A stretch of 8,216 bases of DNA, taken from NCBI GenBank assembly GCA_017457545.1, contig JAFTHF010000219.1, positions 1-8,216 of the forward strand. Reading direction: 5' to 3'. This DNA is from Clostridia bacterium. GTDB lineage: Bacteria > Bacillota_A > Clostridia > Oscillospirales > CAG-272. The position numbers were made by a program, and so were the translations under genes. Positions 1-7,212 of this stretch are shown piece after piece. The notes under the pieces were generated by a model. That model did no database searches, was not told where the DNA came from, and saw only the letters and a list, made by a program, of their open reading frames with translations. The number at the start of each line of letters is the position of its first letter. Position 1 is the first letter of the stretch.

Positions 1-572
1 GGTGCAGACAAGGTGATATGAAGGCACGAGATAAGCTTATAGAGCATAATCTGCGTCTTGTTGCACACATAGTCAGAAAATACTATATTTCAAACAAAAA
101 TACAGAAGATTTGATTTCTGTCGGCACAATAGGTCTAATAAAGGCTGTTGATTCATTTAACTTTGAAAACGGAACAAGATTTGCAACCTATGGTGCAAAA
201 TGTATTCAAAATGAAATTTTGATGCTGTTTCGCAGCCAGAAAAAGCTCGGCTACGAGGTTTCTCTTAATGATACCATAGATGTGGATAAGGATGGGAATC
301 CTTTAACCTACATTGATATAATCTGCACAGAGGATACTATTGCTGATGATGTGGACAAAAAAATCAAAATCACAAAGGCTCTTGAATTTATTCGAGATAA
401 GCTTGAGGATAGAGAGAAGCAGATAATTATTATGCGTTACGGACTTGGAAATACAAAGATATATACGCAAAGAGAGGTAGCGGAGATTTTGGGCATTTCC
501 CGGTCATACGTGTCCAGAATTGAGAAATCTGCCCTTGAAAAAATTAATAAATATTTGTGTCCTGACGGTTGA
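1..572 (+). CDS. sigK: RNA polymerase sporulation sigma factor, SigK-like (5' end cut by window)
   Basis: A sigma-70 family factor that directs RNA polymerase to promoters; SigK acts in the mother cell late in sporulation in Bacillus and Clostridia. Visible in order, numbered from the ATG at 18: region 2.1 (LIEHNLRLVAHIVRKY, residues 8-23), region 2.2 (EDLISVGTIGLIKAV), region 2.3/2.4 (FATYGAKCIQNEIL), a linker with EVSLNDTIDVDKDG, and region 4 with a helix-turn-helix (TQREVAEILGISRSYVSRIE) near the C-terminus. The wording LIEHNLRLVAHIV, DKDG and GISRSYVSRIEK fits SigK better than SigE. The ATG at 18 is not the true start: the frame is open to base 3, and the codons before it read C-R-Q-G-D, matching the conserved GD..AR..LI stretch inside SigK. 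About 40-50 N-terminal residues, including any pro-sequence, lie outside the window. The gene ends at TGA 570-572. Confidence 0.88.
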   Translation, partial: CRQGDMKARDKLIEHNLRLVAHIVRKYYISNKNTEDLISVGTIGLIKAVDSFNFENGTRFATYGAKCIQNEILMLFRSQKKLGYEVSLNDTIDVDKDGNPLTYIDIICTEDTIADDVDKKIKITKALEFIRDKLEDREKQIIIMRYGLGNTKIYTQREVAEILGISRSYVSRIEKSALEKINKYLCPDG

Positions 573-597
573 TTTTTATATTTATTTAGTTTATAAT
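569..597 (+). promoter_or_regulatory. Housekeeping-type promoter for the 636-8216 operon
   Basis: A -35 box TTGATT at 569-574 (4 of 6 to consensus) and a perfect -10 box TATAAT at 592-597 are separated by exactly 17 nt. Transcription would start near 604, giving a leader of about 30 nt that contains the ribosome site AGAGGA at 624-629 before the ATG at 636. The -35 box overlaps the TGA stop of the sigK-like gene. This 63-nt gap is the only non-coding stretch of any size in the window, and no terminator hairpin is visible in it, so read-through from the sigma gene is possible. Confidence 0.7.
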
Positions 598-635
598 ATA
601 AAATAGAATAATAATGCGCAAAAGAGGAATTTTAA

Positions 636-1946
636 ATGGTTAAAATTGAAAGGATAACAGACGGTTCCCTTGCTCAGCTTGTGGGTATACAGGAAAATGA
701 TATGCTTATAAGCATTAACGGACATGAGATTACCGACGTTTTAGATTACAGATTTTACCTTGCAGAGAAGCGCATTGTCATAAAGATTAAGAGGGATACA
801 GAGCTTGATTTTGTTATCGAAAAGGAGCTGTATGACGATATCGGTCTCGACTTTGAGACACCTCTTATGGATAAAAAGCACAGATGTGAAAATAAATGTA
901 TTTTCTGTTTTATAGATCAGCTGCCTAAGGGCTTGCGTGAGACCTTGTATTTTAAGGACGATGACTCTCGCTTGTCGTTCCTTCACGGCAACTACATAAC
1001 ACTTACTAACCTGGAAAGAAAGGATATTGACAGAATTATTGAAATGCACATTTCTCCTGTCAATATTTCGGTCCATACCACAAACCCTGAATTAAGATGC
1101 AAAATGATGCACAATAAAAAAGCAGGAGAGGTGCTTTCATATATTGACCTTCTTGCAGATGCAGGCATTGAAATTTGCGGTCAGATTGTATTGTGCCGTG
1201 GTATAAACGACGGAGAGGAGCTTACACGCTCGCTTGGCGATTTGGCAAAGTATTATCCGAATCTGAGAAGCGTTTGTATCGTTCCCTCAGGACTTACAAA
1301 ATTCAGAGATAACCTTTACCCCTTGCGTGGCTTTGATAAGCAATCGTCAAAGGATGTTATTTCCCAGGTTGAGAAAATTAACAAGAAATACAGTAAAAAA
1401 TACGGAAAATATTTATTTTTCTGCTCTGATGAATTTTATCTTATGGCAGGCAAAAAGCTTCCCAAGGATGAATACTACGAGGATTACAGCCAGATTGACA
1501 ACGGAGTAGGTATGCTTCGTTCATTTGAGTGTGAGGTTGACGGATTTCTAAAGACGTTGTCTTTAGAGGAACGGGAAATAAAACGGAATATATCTGTCGC
1601 AACCGGCGCTGCTGCATATGATTTTATATGTCAGATGGTTAAGAAAATTCAGAAAAAATGTAAGAATATAGACTGCAAGGTTTATAAGGTGCTTAATGAT
1701 TTCTTCGGACATTCTGTTACTGTAAGTGGACTTGTAACAGGTGTTGATATGATTAATCAGCTGAGTGGCTGTGACCTTGGAGAATGTCTTATTCTTCCAA
1801 GAAATATGCTGAGAGCTGAGGGAGATTTATTTTTATGTGGAACCTCACTTGACGGCTTAAGCAAGGAGCTTGGAGTTAAAATAGAAATTGCCAATACGGA
1901 CGGTGCGTCCTTTGTTGAGGCGATTTTGGGATTACAGGAGGTATAA
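636..1946 (+). CDS. PDZ / radical SAM-like DUF512 protein (TIGR03279 family)
   Basis: A 436-residue protein of the DUF512 family, whose reaction is not established to my knowledge. In order: an N-terminal PDZ-like domain (about residues 1-60, with GSLAQLVGIQENDMLISING), then a Cys motif C84-x3-C88-x2-C91 of the classic radical SAM type that would bind a 4Fe-4S cluster, followed by the family signature FIDQLPKGLRETLYFKDDD and LSFLHGNYITLTN (to about 126). A TIM-barrel-like core (ISVHTTNPELR, GQIVLCRGINDG) follows, then the DUF512 region (about 215-425) with GVGMLRSFE, FFGHSVTVSGLVTG and the C-terminal RAEGDLFL motif. Its length is usual for the family. The start is supported by AGAGGA at 624-629, and the gene follows a good promoter. 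The stop is 1 nt before der, an adjacency common in Clostridia. The family is clear; catalysis is inferred from the Cys motif alone. Confidence 0.9.
   Translation: MVKIERITDGSLAQLVGIQENDMLISINGHEITDVLDYRFYLAEKRIVIKIKRDTELDFVIEKELYDDIGLDFETPLMDKKHRCENKCIFCFIDQLPKGLRETLYFKDDDSRLSFLHGNYITLTNLERKDIDRIIEMHISPVNISVHTTNPELRCKMMHNKKAGEVLSYIDLLADAGIEICGQIVLCRGINDGEELTRSLGDLAKYYPNLRSVCIVPSGLTKFRDNLYPLRGFDKQSSKDVISQVEKINKKYSKKYGKYLFFCSDEFYLMAGKKLPKDEYYEDYSQIDNGVGMLRSFECEVDGFLKTLSLEEREIKRNISVATGAAAYDFICQMVKKIQKKCKNIDCKVYKVLNDFFGHSVTVSGLVTGVDMINQLSGCDLGECLILPRNMLRAEGDLFLCGTSLDGLSKELGVKIEIANTDGASFVEAILGLQEV
1936..1941 (+). promoter_or_regulatory. Ribosome binding site of der
   Basis: A perfect AGGAGG lies 6 nt before the ATG at 1948, inside the last codons of the preceding gene. 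It fixes the der start at 1948 and rules out the in-frame ATG at 1888, which would add 20 residues unlike any Der N-terminus. Confidence 0.85.
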
Positions 1947-1947
1947 A

Positions 1948-3288
1948 ATGGCTAAACCTATAATTGCAATAGTGGGCAGACCAAATGTTGGTAAAAGCAC
2001 ACTTTTCAATAAAATAATCGGTGAAAGAAAGTCTATTGTAGAAGACACACCCGGTGTAACCCGTGACAGAATTTACGGTGAAGGCGAATGGTGTGGCAGA
2101 AAGTTTATTCTCATAGATACAGGCGGTATTGAGCCTAAGACCGATAATATGATTTTACAGAAGATGAGAGAGCAGGCGCAGATCGCTATTGATACTGCAG
2201 ATGCTATCATCTTTATGTGCGATATAAATGCAGGTCTTGTTGCTGATGACAGAGATATTGCCATTATGCTTAAGAAGAGTGGCAAGCCTATCGTTGTATG
2301 CGTTAACAAGAGTGACAAAATCGGTGAGGTTGACCCTACATTCTATGAATTTTATGAGCTTGGCTTTGAGGAGGATCCTATTCCTGTTTCATCAATCCAC
2401 GGAACAGGTAGTGGTGACCTTCTTGATGCTGTTCTTCGTAATATTCCAGAAAAAGAGGATGAAAGCGAGGAGGAGGACCTTATTAATGTTGCCGTAATCG
2501 GTAAGCCTAATGCAGGAAAGTCTTCCATCATCAATAAGATTCTCGGTACAGACCGTCTTATTGTATCCTCAATGGCAGGTACAACAAGAGATGCTATTGA
2601 CACGAGATACGAAAATGAGTACGGAAAGTACAACTTTATCGACACAGCGGGAATCAGACGTCAGAGCAAGATTGATGACAGAATTGAGAAATTCAGCGTT
2701 TTAAGAGCACATATGGCAGTTGAAAGAGCAGATGTATGCTTACTTGTTATTGATGCTACCGAGGGCGTAACTGAACAGGATGAAAAGATTGCCGGTATTG
2801 CTCACGAGGCAGGCAAGGCTGTAATTATTGTAGTAAACAAATGGGATCTTCCCGATACAGAGGATAAAAATACAGTTGAATACTCTAAGAAAGTATACAA
2901 TGCGCTTTCTTATATGACATATGCTCCTATTGTATATGTTTCAGCGCTTACAGGACAGAGAGTAGTTAAGCTCTTTGAGCAGATTAACTATGTATTCAAT
3001 CAGTCCAAAATGCGTGTTTCCACAGGTATGCTTAATGATGTGCTTAATGAAGCTATTACACGTGTTCAGCCTCCGTCCGATAAGGGCAGAAGACTTAAGG
3101 TTTATTACATGACACAGACAAGTGTAGCTCCGCCTACATTCGTTTTGTTCTGCAACAGCGCACCTCTTTTCCACTTCTCATATCAGAGATATATTGAGAA
3201 CTGCTTAAGAGATACCTTTGGCTTCAGAGGTACACCTATAAAGCTTATTATCCGTCAGCGTGGAGAAAGCGAGGAAACCAAGATATGA
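1948..3288 (+). CDS. der: Ribosome biogenesis GTPase Der (EngA)
   Basis: Der is an essential double GTPase that helps assemble the 50S ribosomal subunit. The 446-residue protein has the expected build and length. First G domain: GRPNVGKS (10-17), TPGVTRD (34-40), DTGG (57-60), NKSD (120-123) and SSIHG (148-152). An acidic linker follows (about 168-177, EKEDESEEED). Second G domain: GKPNAGKS (185-192), GTTRD (211-215), DTAG (232-235), NKWD (297-300) and VSALTG (331-336). The C-terminal KH-like domain spans about 355-440 (VQPPSDKGRRLKVYYMTQ, then the FVLFCN and RGTPIKL motifs). All nucleotide-binding motifs are intact in both domains, so it should be active. The start at 1948 is chosen from AGGAGG and from the MAKPIIAIVGRPN N-terminus. 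Its stop overlaps the plsY start by ATGA, suggesting translational coupling. Confidence 0.97.
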   Translation: MAKPIIAIVGRPNVGKSTLFNKIIGERKSIVEDTPGVTRDRIYGEGEWCGRKFILIDTGGIEPKTDNMILQKMREQAQIAIDTADAIIFMCDINAGLVADDRDIAIMLKKSGKPIVVCVNKSDKIGEVDPTFYEFYELGFEEDPIPVSSIHGTGSGDLLDAVLRNIPEKEDESEEEDLINVAVIGKPNAGKSSIINKILGTDRLIVSSMAGTTRDAIDTRYENEYGKYNFIDTAGIRRQSKIDDRIEKFSVLRAHMAVERADVCLLVIDATEGVTEQDEKIAGIAHEAGKAVIIVVNKWDLPDTEDKNTVEYSKKVYNALSYMTYAPIVYVSALTGQRVVKLFEQINYVFNQSKMRVSTGMLNDVLNEAITRVQPPSDKGRRLKVYYMTQTSVAPPTFVLFCNSAPLFHFSYQRYIENCLRDTFGFRGTPIKLIIRQRGESEETKI

Positions 3289-3998
3289 CCATTATTGAGG
3301 TTTTAAAATACGGATTTTTCGGACCTATGCCCGAAAAGCCTGCTGAGCTTCGTCTTATGGTAATTTTTGCTTTGGTTACTGCCTTGGCAGCATATTTGCT
3401 TGGCAGTATTAACTGGGGTGTTATCCTTTCTCACGCCTACGGTAAGGACGTAAGAAACTACGGTAGCGGTAATGCAGGTGCTACAAATATGATGCGTACC
3501 TTTGGTAAAAGAGCAGGGGCTAAAACCTTTGCACTCGACTTTTTGAAGGCTGTTATTGCTACATTTATAGGTAGAATTTTCTTGGGCTTGGACGGTGCCT
3601 TTATTGCAGGATTTTTCTGTATTCTCGGTCACGCATATCCTGTATATTTTCGCTTTAAGGGTGGAAAGGGTGTTGTAGTTATTACAGCTACATGTATGTT
3701 TACTGACTGGCGAGTATTTCTTATAATGTTTGCAATTTATGCAATTGTACTCGCAGGATATAAGATGGTATCTCTTGCGTCATGTCTTGTTGCAGCTCTT
3801 TATCCCTTAGTGCTTTATCCCTTTGTAGGTCCACGTCTTGGAGTTATTTTTGCATTTTTGTCCAGCGTGTTTGTTATATATTTGCACAGAGAAAATATTA
3901 AGAGAATTTATCATCATACCGAATCAAAGGTTAATTTCAGTAGAAAAAAACCAAATAAGACGGAAAATATTCCTACACAGGACGGAGAAAATCAATGA
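3285..3998 (+). CDS. plsY: Glycerol-3-phosphate acyltransferase PlsY (acyl-phosphate dependent)
   Basis: PlsY is a membrane enzyme that transfers an acyl group from acyl-phosphate to sn-glycerol 3-phosphate, giving lysophosphatidic acid, the first step of phospholipid synthesis in most Gram-positives. Family motifs are present: GSINWGVILS (40-49) with YGSGNAGATNMMRTFG (59-74), GHAYPVYFRFKGGKGVV (115-131), and HRENIKR (201-207). Several hydrophobic segments (about 24-44, 82-101, 105-122, 142-158, 163-180, 183-200) fit an integral membrane protein. At 237 residues it is longer than the usual 190-215: there are about 24 extra N-terminal residues and a polar Lys/Asn-rich tail after about 210. Met25 (base 3357) would align with shorter family members but lacks a ribosome site, whereas the ATG at 3285 has GAGGAAA at 3271-3277, so the long form is preferred. 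Both ends form ATGA overlaps with the neighbouring genes. The gpsA gene often found next is absent here. Confidence 0.95.
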   Translation: MTIIEVLKYGFFGPMPEKPAELRLMVIFALVTALAAYLLGSINWGVILSHAYGKDVRNYGSGNAGATNMMRTFGKRAGAKTFALDFLKAVIATFIGRIFLGLDGAFIAGFFCILGHAYPVYFRFKGGKGVVVITATCMFTDWRVFLIMFAIYAIVLAGYKMVSLASCLVAALYPLVLYPFVGPRLGVIFAFLSSVFVIYLHRENIKRIYHHTESKVNFSRKKPNKTENIPTQDGENQ

Positions 3999-6295
3999 GA
4001 ACGGTTAAAAGCGATGTTTTAGAAAGCTTATGTGATTTATTTACTGAGCTTTACGCAAATAAATATCTTAAAAAGGCTATTTTATCTAAGCCCGATTCCG
4101 TTGACGAAATAAAAAGTGTTATTACATTAAAATCGGTAAAGGGTGTTACAGTTCTGCAGGTAGAAACCTTTTCCAAGGATAATAAGGCATATCACCGTAA
4201 CATAAGAGATAACATCCGTGCCGAGATGAGAGAGCTTTTTTATAAGCATTCCCAAATTAATATTATTTCCTCGGCAGGTGATTGCCAGTATATGAGGGCA
4301 AAAAGTGGTAAGGAAACCTTGATTGGTGCCACTAGAATAACTCAGAATATTAAAAACGGTAAGGCGACTGAGGTAAGGGCAGAGAATAATAATAAAGCAA
4401 AAAATTATATTCTCGCAGGTGATGAGGACTTTCTCAAGAAGCTTGGCGTAAGCGATGAAAACGGAAGAGTAAGAGACAGAATGCAGTCAAAATTCCGTCA
4501 GATCAATAAGTTTCTTGAGTATGTTGAGTCTATAACAGATAAGCTTCCTAAGGACAAGCTGAATATATATGATTTGTGCTGTGGAAAAAGCTATTTAAGC
4601 TTTGCAGTTTATCACTATTTTAAGAGCATTCGCAAGGTTGACCTTAAAATGATTTGTATTGACCTTAAGGCTGATGTAATTGAATATTGCTCTAATGTGG
4701 CAAGTCAGCTTGGCTTTGACGGTATGGAATTTATCTGTATGGATATAAATGCGTATGAAATGGTTGATGCACCTCACCTTGTAATTTCACTTCATGCCTG
4801 TGATATTGCAACAGATATTGTTCTTAATAAGGCAAGTGAAAACGGTGCGCAGGTTATTTTGTCAACTCCATGTTGTCACCATGAGCTTAATCACACAATA
4901 AACTGTGGAGCATTGTCATTCATAACAGAGCATTCTATGTTAAGACAAAAGCTTTGCGATGCGGCAACGGATGCCTTGAGACTTTTAAAGCTCGAGTCTG
5001 AGGGCTATGATGTAAGCGCAGTTGAGCTTATAGATCCCGAGGATACGCCGAAAAATATTATGCTTAAGGCGATAAAAAAGAAAAATCCTGATTTAAGCAC
5101 TCTTGCTTCTATCAAGGAAAGATATATTAGCACACGTAAATTTTTGTTAGGAGAGGAAAAGAAAATGGGACTTGATGTAATTGCAGAAATATCTCATAAG
5201 TACGGCGCCGACGCAAGATATGTCTTAGCTGGTGGTGGAAATACATCTTTTAAAAATAAGGAAAATTTATACATAAAGGGCTCAGGTACAGCACTTGCTA
5301 CAATCACTTCCGAGGGCTTTGTAAAAATGTCACGTGACGGACTTGCAAAAATTTGGGAGAAAACATATCCGAAGAATAAGGATGCAAGAGAAGCAGAGGT
5401 TCTTAAGGATATGATGGATGCAAGATGCGAGGGAGAGGAAAATAAGCGTCCCTCAGTTGAAACTCTTTTACATAATTTATTTAAGCAGCAGTATGTTCTT
5501 CATGTTCACCCCACTATTGTAAACGGTGTGACCTGCTCACAAAATGGCAAGGAAATAGTTGCTGAGCTTTTTGAAAATGCTATTTGGGTTGAGGAAACAG
5601 AGACCGGATATGTTCTTGCAGCTAAATGCAGAGATATGATAAATGCTTATGAGAAGAATACAGGCAGAGATGCAAATCTTCTTTTCTTACAAAATCACGG
5701 CATTTTCTTTGCAGCAGATAGCCAGGAGGGAATAGATCAGCTTGTTGCCTCTGTAATGGATGTGCTTGAAGAAAAAGCAGTTATTAAGCCAGACCTTACT
5801 GTATTAAAGTATAAAAAGCCTGAGACTGTTGATATGCTTAAGGAATACATTGCTGAAGCATACGGTAACGGTGCTGTGGTTGAGTACACAGCTAATAAGG
5901 AAATAAAGAAGCTTTGTGCATCCAAGGATGATTTTAGTGTGCTTATGCAGCCTATGTCTCCCGACCATATTGTTTACTGTAAGGCAATTCCTTTGTTTAT
6001 TGAAGATTTTAACAAGGATGCTATAAAGGCGCAGTATGCAGAATTTTTAAATAAGCACGGTTATTTGCCTAAGATAGCATTTGCTAAGAATGTCGGTATG
6101 TTTGCTATCGGAAATAGCGAAAAGGATGTAAAAACTGTTACAAGTGTATGGCTTGATGCAGTTAAAATTTCCGTTTATGCAGAGAATTTCGGTGGAGTTA
6201 GACATATGGCTCCCGATATGGTTGACTTTATAGTTAACTGGGAGGTTGAAAGCTACCGCAGTAAGGTTGCTATGAATAACGGAGGCAACAAATGA
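3995..6295 (+). CDS. Fused ORF: SAM-dependent methyltransferase (Methyltransf_32 type) + class II aldolase (RhaE/COG3347-like)
   Basis: A single 766-codon frame encodes two complete proteins. Residues 1-390 are a class I methyltransferase of the METTL25/GSTCD-like group: an N-terminal family region (NNKAKNYIL, KFRQINKFLEYVE), SAM-binding motif I D193-L-C-C-G-K-S-Y, acidic motif CIDLKADVIEYC (Asp223), LHACDIATD (266-274), and the TPCCHHEL motif (291-298) typical of the family. The substrate is unknown; RNA is a guess. Residues 391-766 are a class II aldolase related to the aldolase part of rhamnulose-phosphate aldolases: GGGNTS (413-418), KGSGT (428-432), zinc histidines His503, His505 (HVHP) and His568 (QNHG), then the family's C-terminal region (MSPDHIVYCKAIPLFIE, KNVGMFAIG, AVYAENFGG, NWEVESYR). 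No dehydrogenase domain follows. GGAG at 3984-3987 supports the start; the stop overlaps the next gene by ATGA. The union may be a lost stop codon (see the entry at 5149). Confidence 0.88.
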   Translation: MRTVKSDVLESLCDLFTELYANKYLKKAILSKPDSVDEIKSVITLKSVKGVTVLQVETFSKDNKAYHRNIRDNIRAEMRELFYKHSQINIISSAGDCQYMRAKSGKETLIGATRITQNIKNGKATEVRAENNNKAKNYILAGDEDFLKKLGVSDENGRVRDRMQSKFRQINKFLEYVESITDKLPKDKLNIYDLCCGKSYLSFAVYHYFKSIRKVDLKMICIDLKADVIEYCSNVASQLGFDGMEFICMDINAYEMVDAPHLVISLHACDIATDIVLNKASENGAQVILSTPCCHHELNHTINCGALSFITEHSMLRQKLCDAATDALRLLKLESEGYDVSAVELIDPEDTPKNIMLKAIKKKNPDLSTLASIKERYISTRKFLLGEEKKMGLDVIAEISHKYGADARYVLAGGGNTSFKNKENLYIKGSGTALATITSEGFVKMSRDGLAKIWEKTYPKNKDAREAEVLKDMMDARCEGEENKRPSVETLLHNLFKQQYVLHVHPTIVNGVTCSQNGKEIVAELFENAIWVEETETGYVLAAKCRDMINAYEKNTGRDANLLFLQNHGIFFAADSQEGIDQLVASVMDVLEEKAVIKPDLTVLKYKKPETVDMLKEYIAEAYGNGAVVEYTANKEIKKLCASKDDFSVLMQPMSPDHIVYCKAIPLFIEDFNKDAIKAQYAEFLNKHGYLPKIAFAKNVGMFAIGNSEKDVKTVTSVWLDAVKISVYAENFGGVRHMAPDMVDFIVNWEVESYRSKVAMNNGGNK
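5149..5157 (+). promoter_or_regulatory. Internal ribosome binding site at the methyltransferase/aldolase junction
   Basis: AGGAGAGGA lies 7 nt before the in-frame ATG at 5165, inside the long fused ORF. AGAGGA (5152-5157) is the same core used by the first gene of the operon. Its strength and spacing are what one expects at a gene start, and the ATG matches the expected first residue of the aldolase. It suggests that the aldolase is, or recently was, translated on its own. Confidence 0.65.
5165..6295 (+). other. Likely independent translation unit: class II aldolase, 376 codons
   Basis: This is an alternative reading of the second half of the fused ORF, starting at Met391 (MGLDVIAEISHKYG). 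Read from here, the protein is a full aldolase with nothing missing: the GNTS motif, three zinc histidines and the complete C-terminal family region. If the junction frame is a sequence error, this would be the true gene, and the methyltransferase would end near 5150. The substrate is unknown. Relatives cleave ketose 1-phosphates such as L-rhamnulose 1-phosphate to dihydroxyacetone phosphate and an aldehyde, but no rhamnose genes are in view. Confidence 0.5.
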
Positions 6296-7203
6296 TAGTC
6301 GGTATCTGTATAGGTGCAGCAGTATTAATTCTTGCTGCAATTATATACACATATTATTTTAAGCTTGCTTTTGCGCGTAAAAAGCCAAAGGCCGGCAAAT
6401 TTTCCTTTGCAGGAAGCGATGACGATGAGCATAAGAGAAAAATCAAAGAAGGTAGAGAATGGTTTGAAAGCCAAAGCAAAGAGGACATTTATATAACCAG
6501 CTATGACAAATTAAAGCTACATGCTTATTATATAAAGACTACTGATCCTACAAATAAGGTTATTATAATGTTCCACGGCTACCGTTCCTCATACAAGGAC
6601 TTTTCCTGTGCCTTTCAGTATTATCATGAGCTTGGATTTGATATGATCGTTGTGGATCATCGTTCTCACGGCTTAAGCGAGGGTAAAATTATTTCCTACG
6701 GTGTTAAGGAAAGATATGATGTTGTATCCTGGCTTGAGTATGCAAAGGAAAGATTTGGCAGTGAGTTTGCTTACTATCTTGACGGAATTTCCATGGGCGC
6801 ATCTACTGTTATGATGGCTTCTGACATTGTAAACGGTGTTAACGGTATTATTGCCGACTGTGGATATACATCCCCTAAGGAAATTATTATTCAGGTGGCA
6901 AAAGGCATGCACGTACCTAAGGTTTTCGTTTATCCGGTAGGACTTATTGCAAGAATATTCGGTGGCTTTAATTACAAATACAGCGCTAAGGATTCCTTAA
7001 GTAAAACTAAGGTTCCCGTGATTTTTATTCACGGCTTAAGTGATGATTTTGTTCCGTCCTATATGACTGACGAAAATTACGATGCCTGTACATCTAAGAA
7101 AACAAAGGTTTTGGTTGAAAATGCTACTCACGGATACTCATTTTTATTTGATGAAAAGAGAGTAAAAGAGGAGCTTGAAAAATTTATTAGTGAAACCCTA
7201 TAA
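6292..7203 (+). CDS. Membrane-anchored alpha/beta hydrolase (serine hydrolase, S33-like)
   Basis: A 303-residue alpha/beta-hydrolase of the kind often annotated as a lipoprotein-like or peptidase S33 hydrolase. One N-terminal hydrophobic helix (about residues 2-23) followed by LAFARKKPKAGK looks like a signal anchor. The fold motifs are visible: an oxyanion-loop HGYRSS (95-100), DHRSHGLSEG (122-131), the nucleophile elbow G165-I-S167-M-G169, the acid in HGLSDDFVP (Asp251), and the catalytic His280 in ATHGYSF. The catalytic triad therefore appears complete as Ser167, Asp251 and His280. The substrate cannot be told from sequence; an ester or acyl group is most likely. The start has GGAGG at 6281-6285, 6 nt upstream, and overlaps the previous stop by ATGA; the stop TAA runs straight into the luxS ribosome site. 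Cotranscription with plsY could hint at lipid work, but this is only context. Confidence 0.87.
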   Translation: MIVGICIGAAVLILAAIIYTYYFKLAFARKKPKAGKFSFAGSDDDEHKRKIKEGREWFESQSKEDIYITSYDKLKLHAYYIKTTDPTNKVIIMFHGYRSSYKDFSCAFQYYHELGFDMIVVDHRSHGLSEGKIISYGVKERYDVVSWLEYAKERFGSEFAYYLDGISMGASTVMMASDIVNGVNGIIADCGYTSPKEIIIQVAKGMHVPKVFVYPVGLIARIFGGFNYKYSAKDSLSKTKVPVIFIHGLSDDFVPSYMTDENYDACTSKKTKVLVENATHGYSFLFDEKRVKEELEKFISETL

Positions 7204-7212
7204 GGAGTTACA

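Noticed and set aside
18..20. ATG at 18 as the start of the sigma factor
   Set aside because: The frame is open upstream to the window edge, and the preceding codons (C-R-Q-G-D) continue the conserved family sequence; the true start lies outside.
573..635. Terminator after the sigma gene
   Set aside because: The gap is AT-rich, but I find no stable inverted repeat followed by a T run; only the promoter is supported.
1888..1947. Extended der start at 1888
   Set aside because: It adds 20 residues overlapping the previous gene, without a ribosome site; AGGAGG before the ATG at 1948 and the family N-terminus favour 1948.
3357..3359. Shorter plsY start at Met25
   Set aside because: It aligns with shorter family members but has no ribosome site, while 3285 has GAGGAAA and an ATGA overlap with der.
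6668..7041. Repeated CACGGCTTAAG within the hydrolase gene
   Set aside because: Both copies encode His-Gly-Leu-Ser in separate fold motifs with the genome's preferred codons; not a functional DNA repeat.
7175..7204. TTGAAA, 18-nt spacer, TATAAG as a luxS promoter
   Set aside because: Each box matches consensus at 5 of 6 positions, but transcription would start around 7211, at the luxS ATG and downstream of its ribosome site. It lies in coding sequence of AT-rich DNA and is probably chance.
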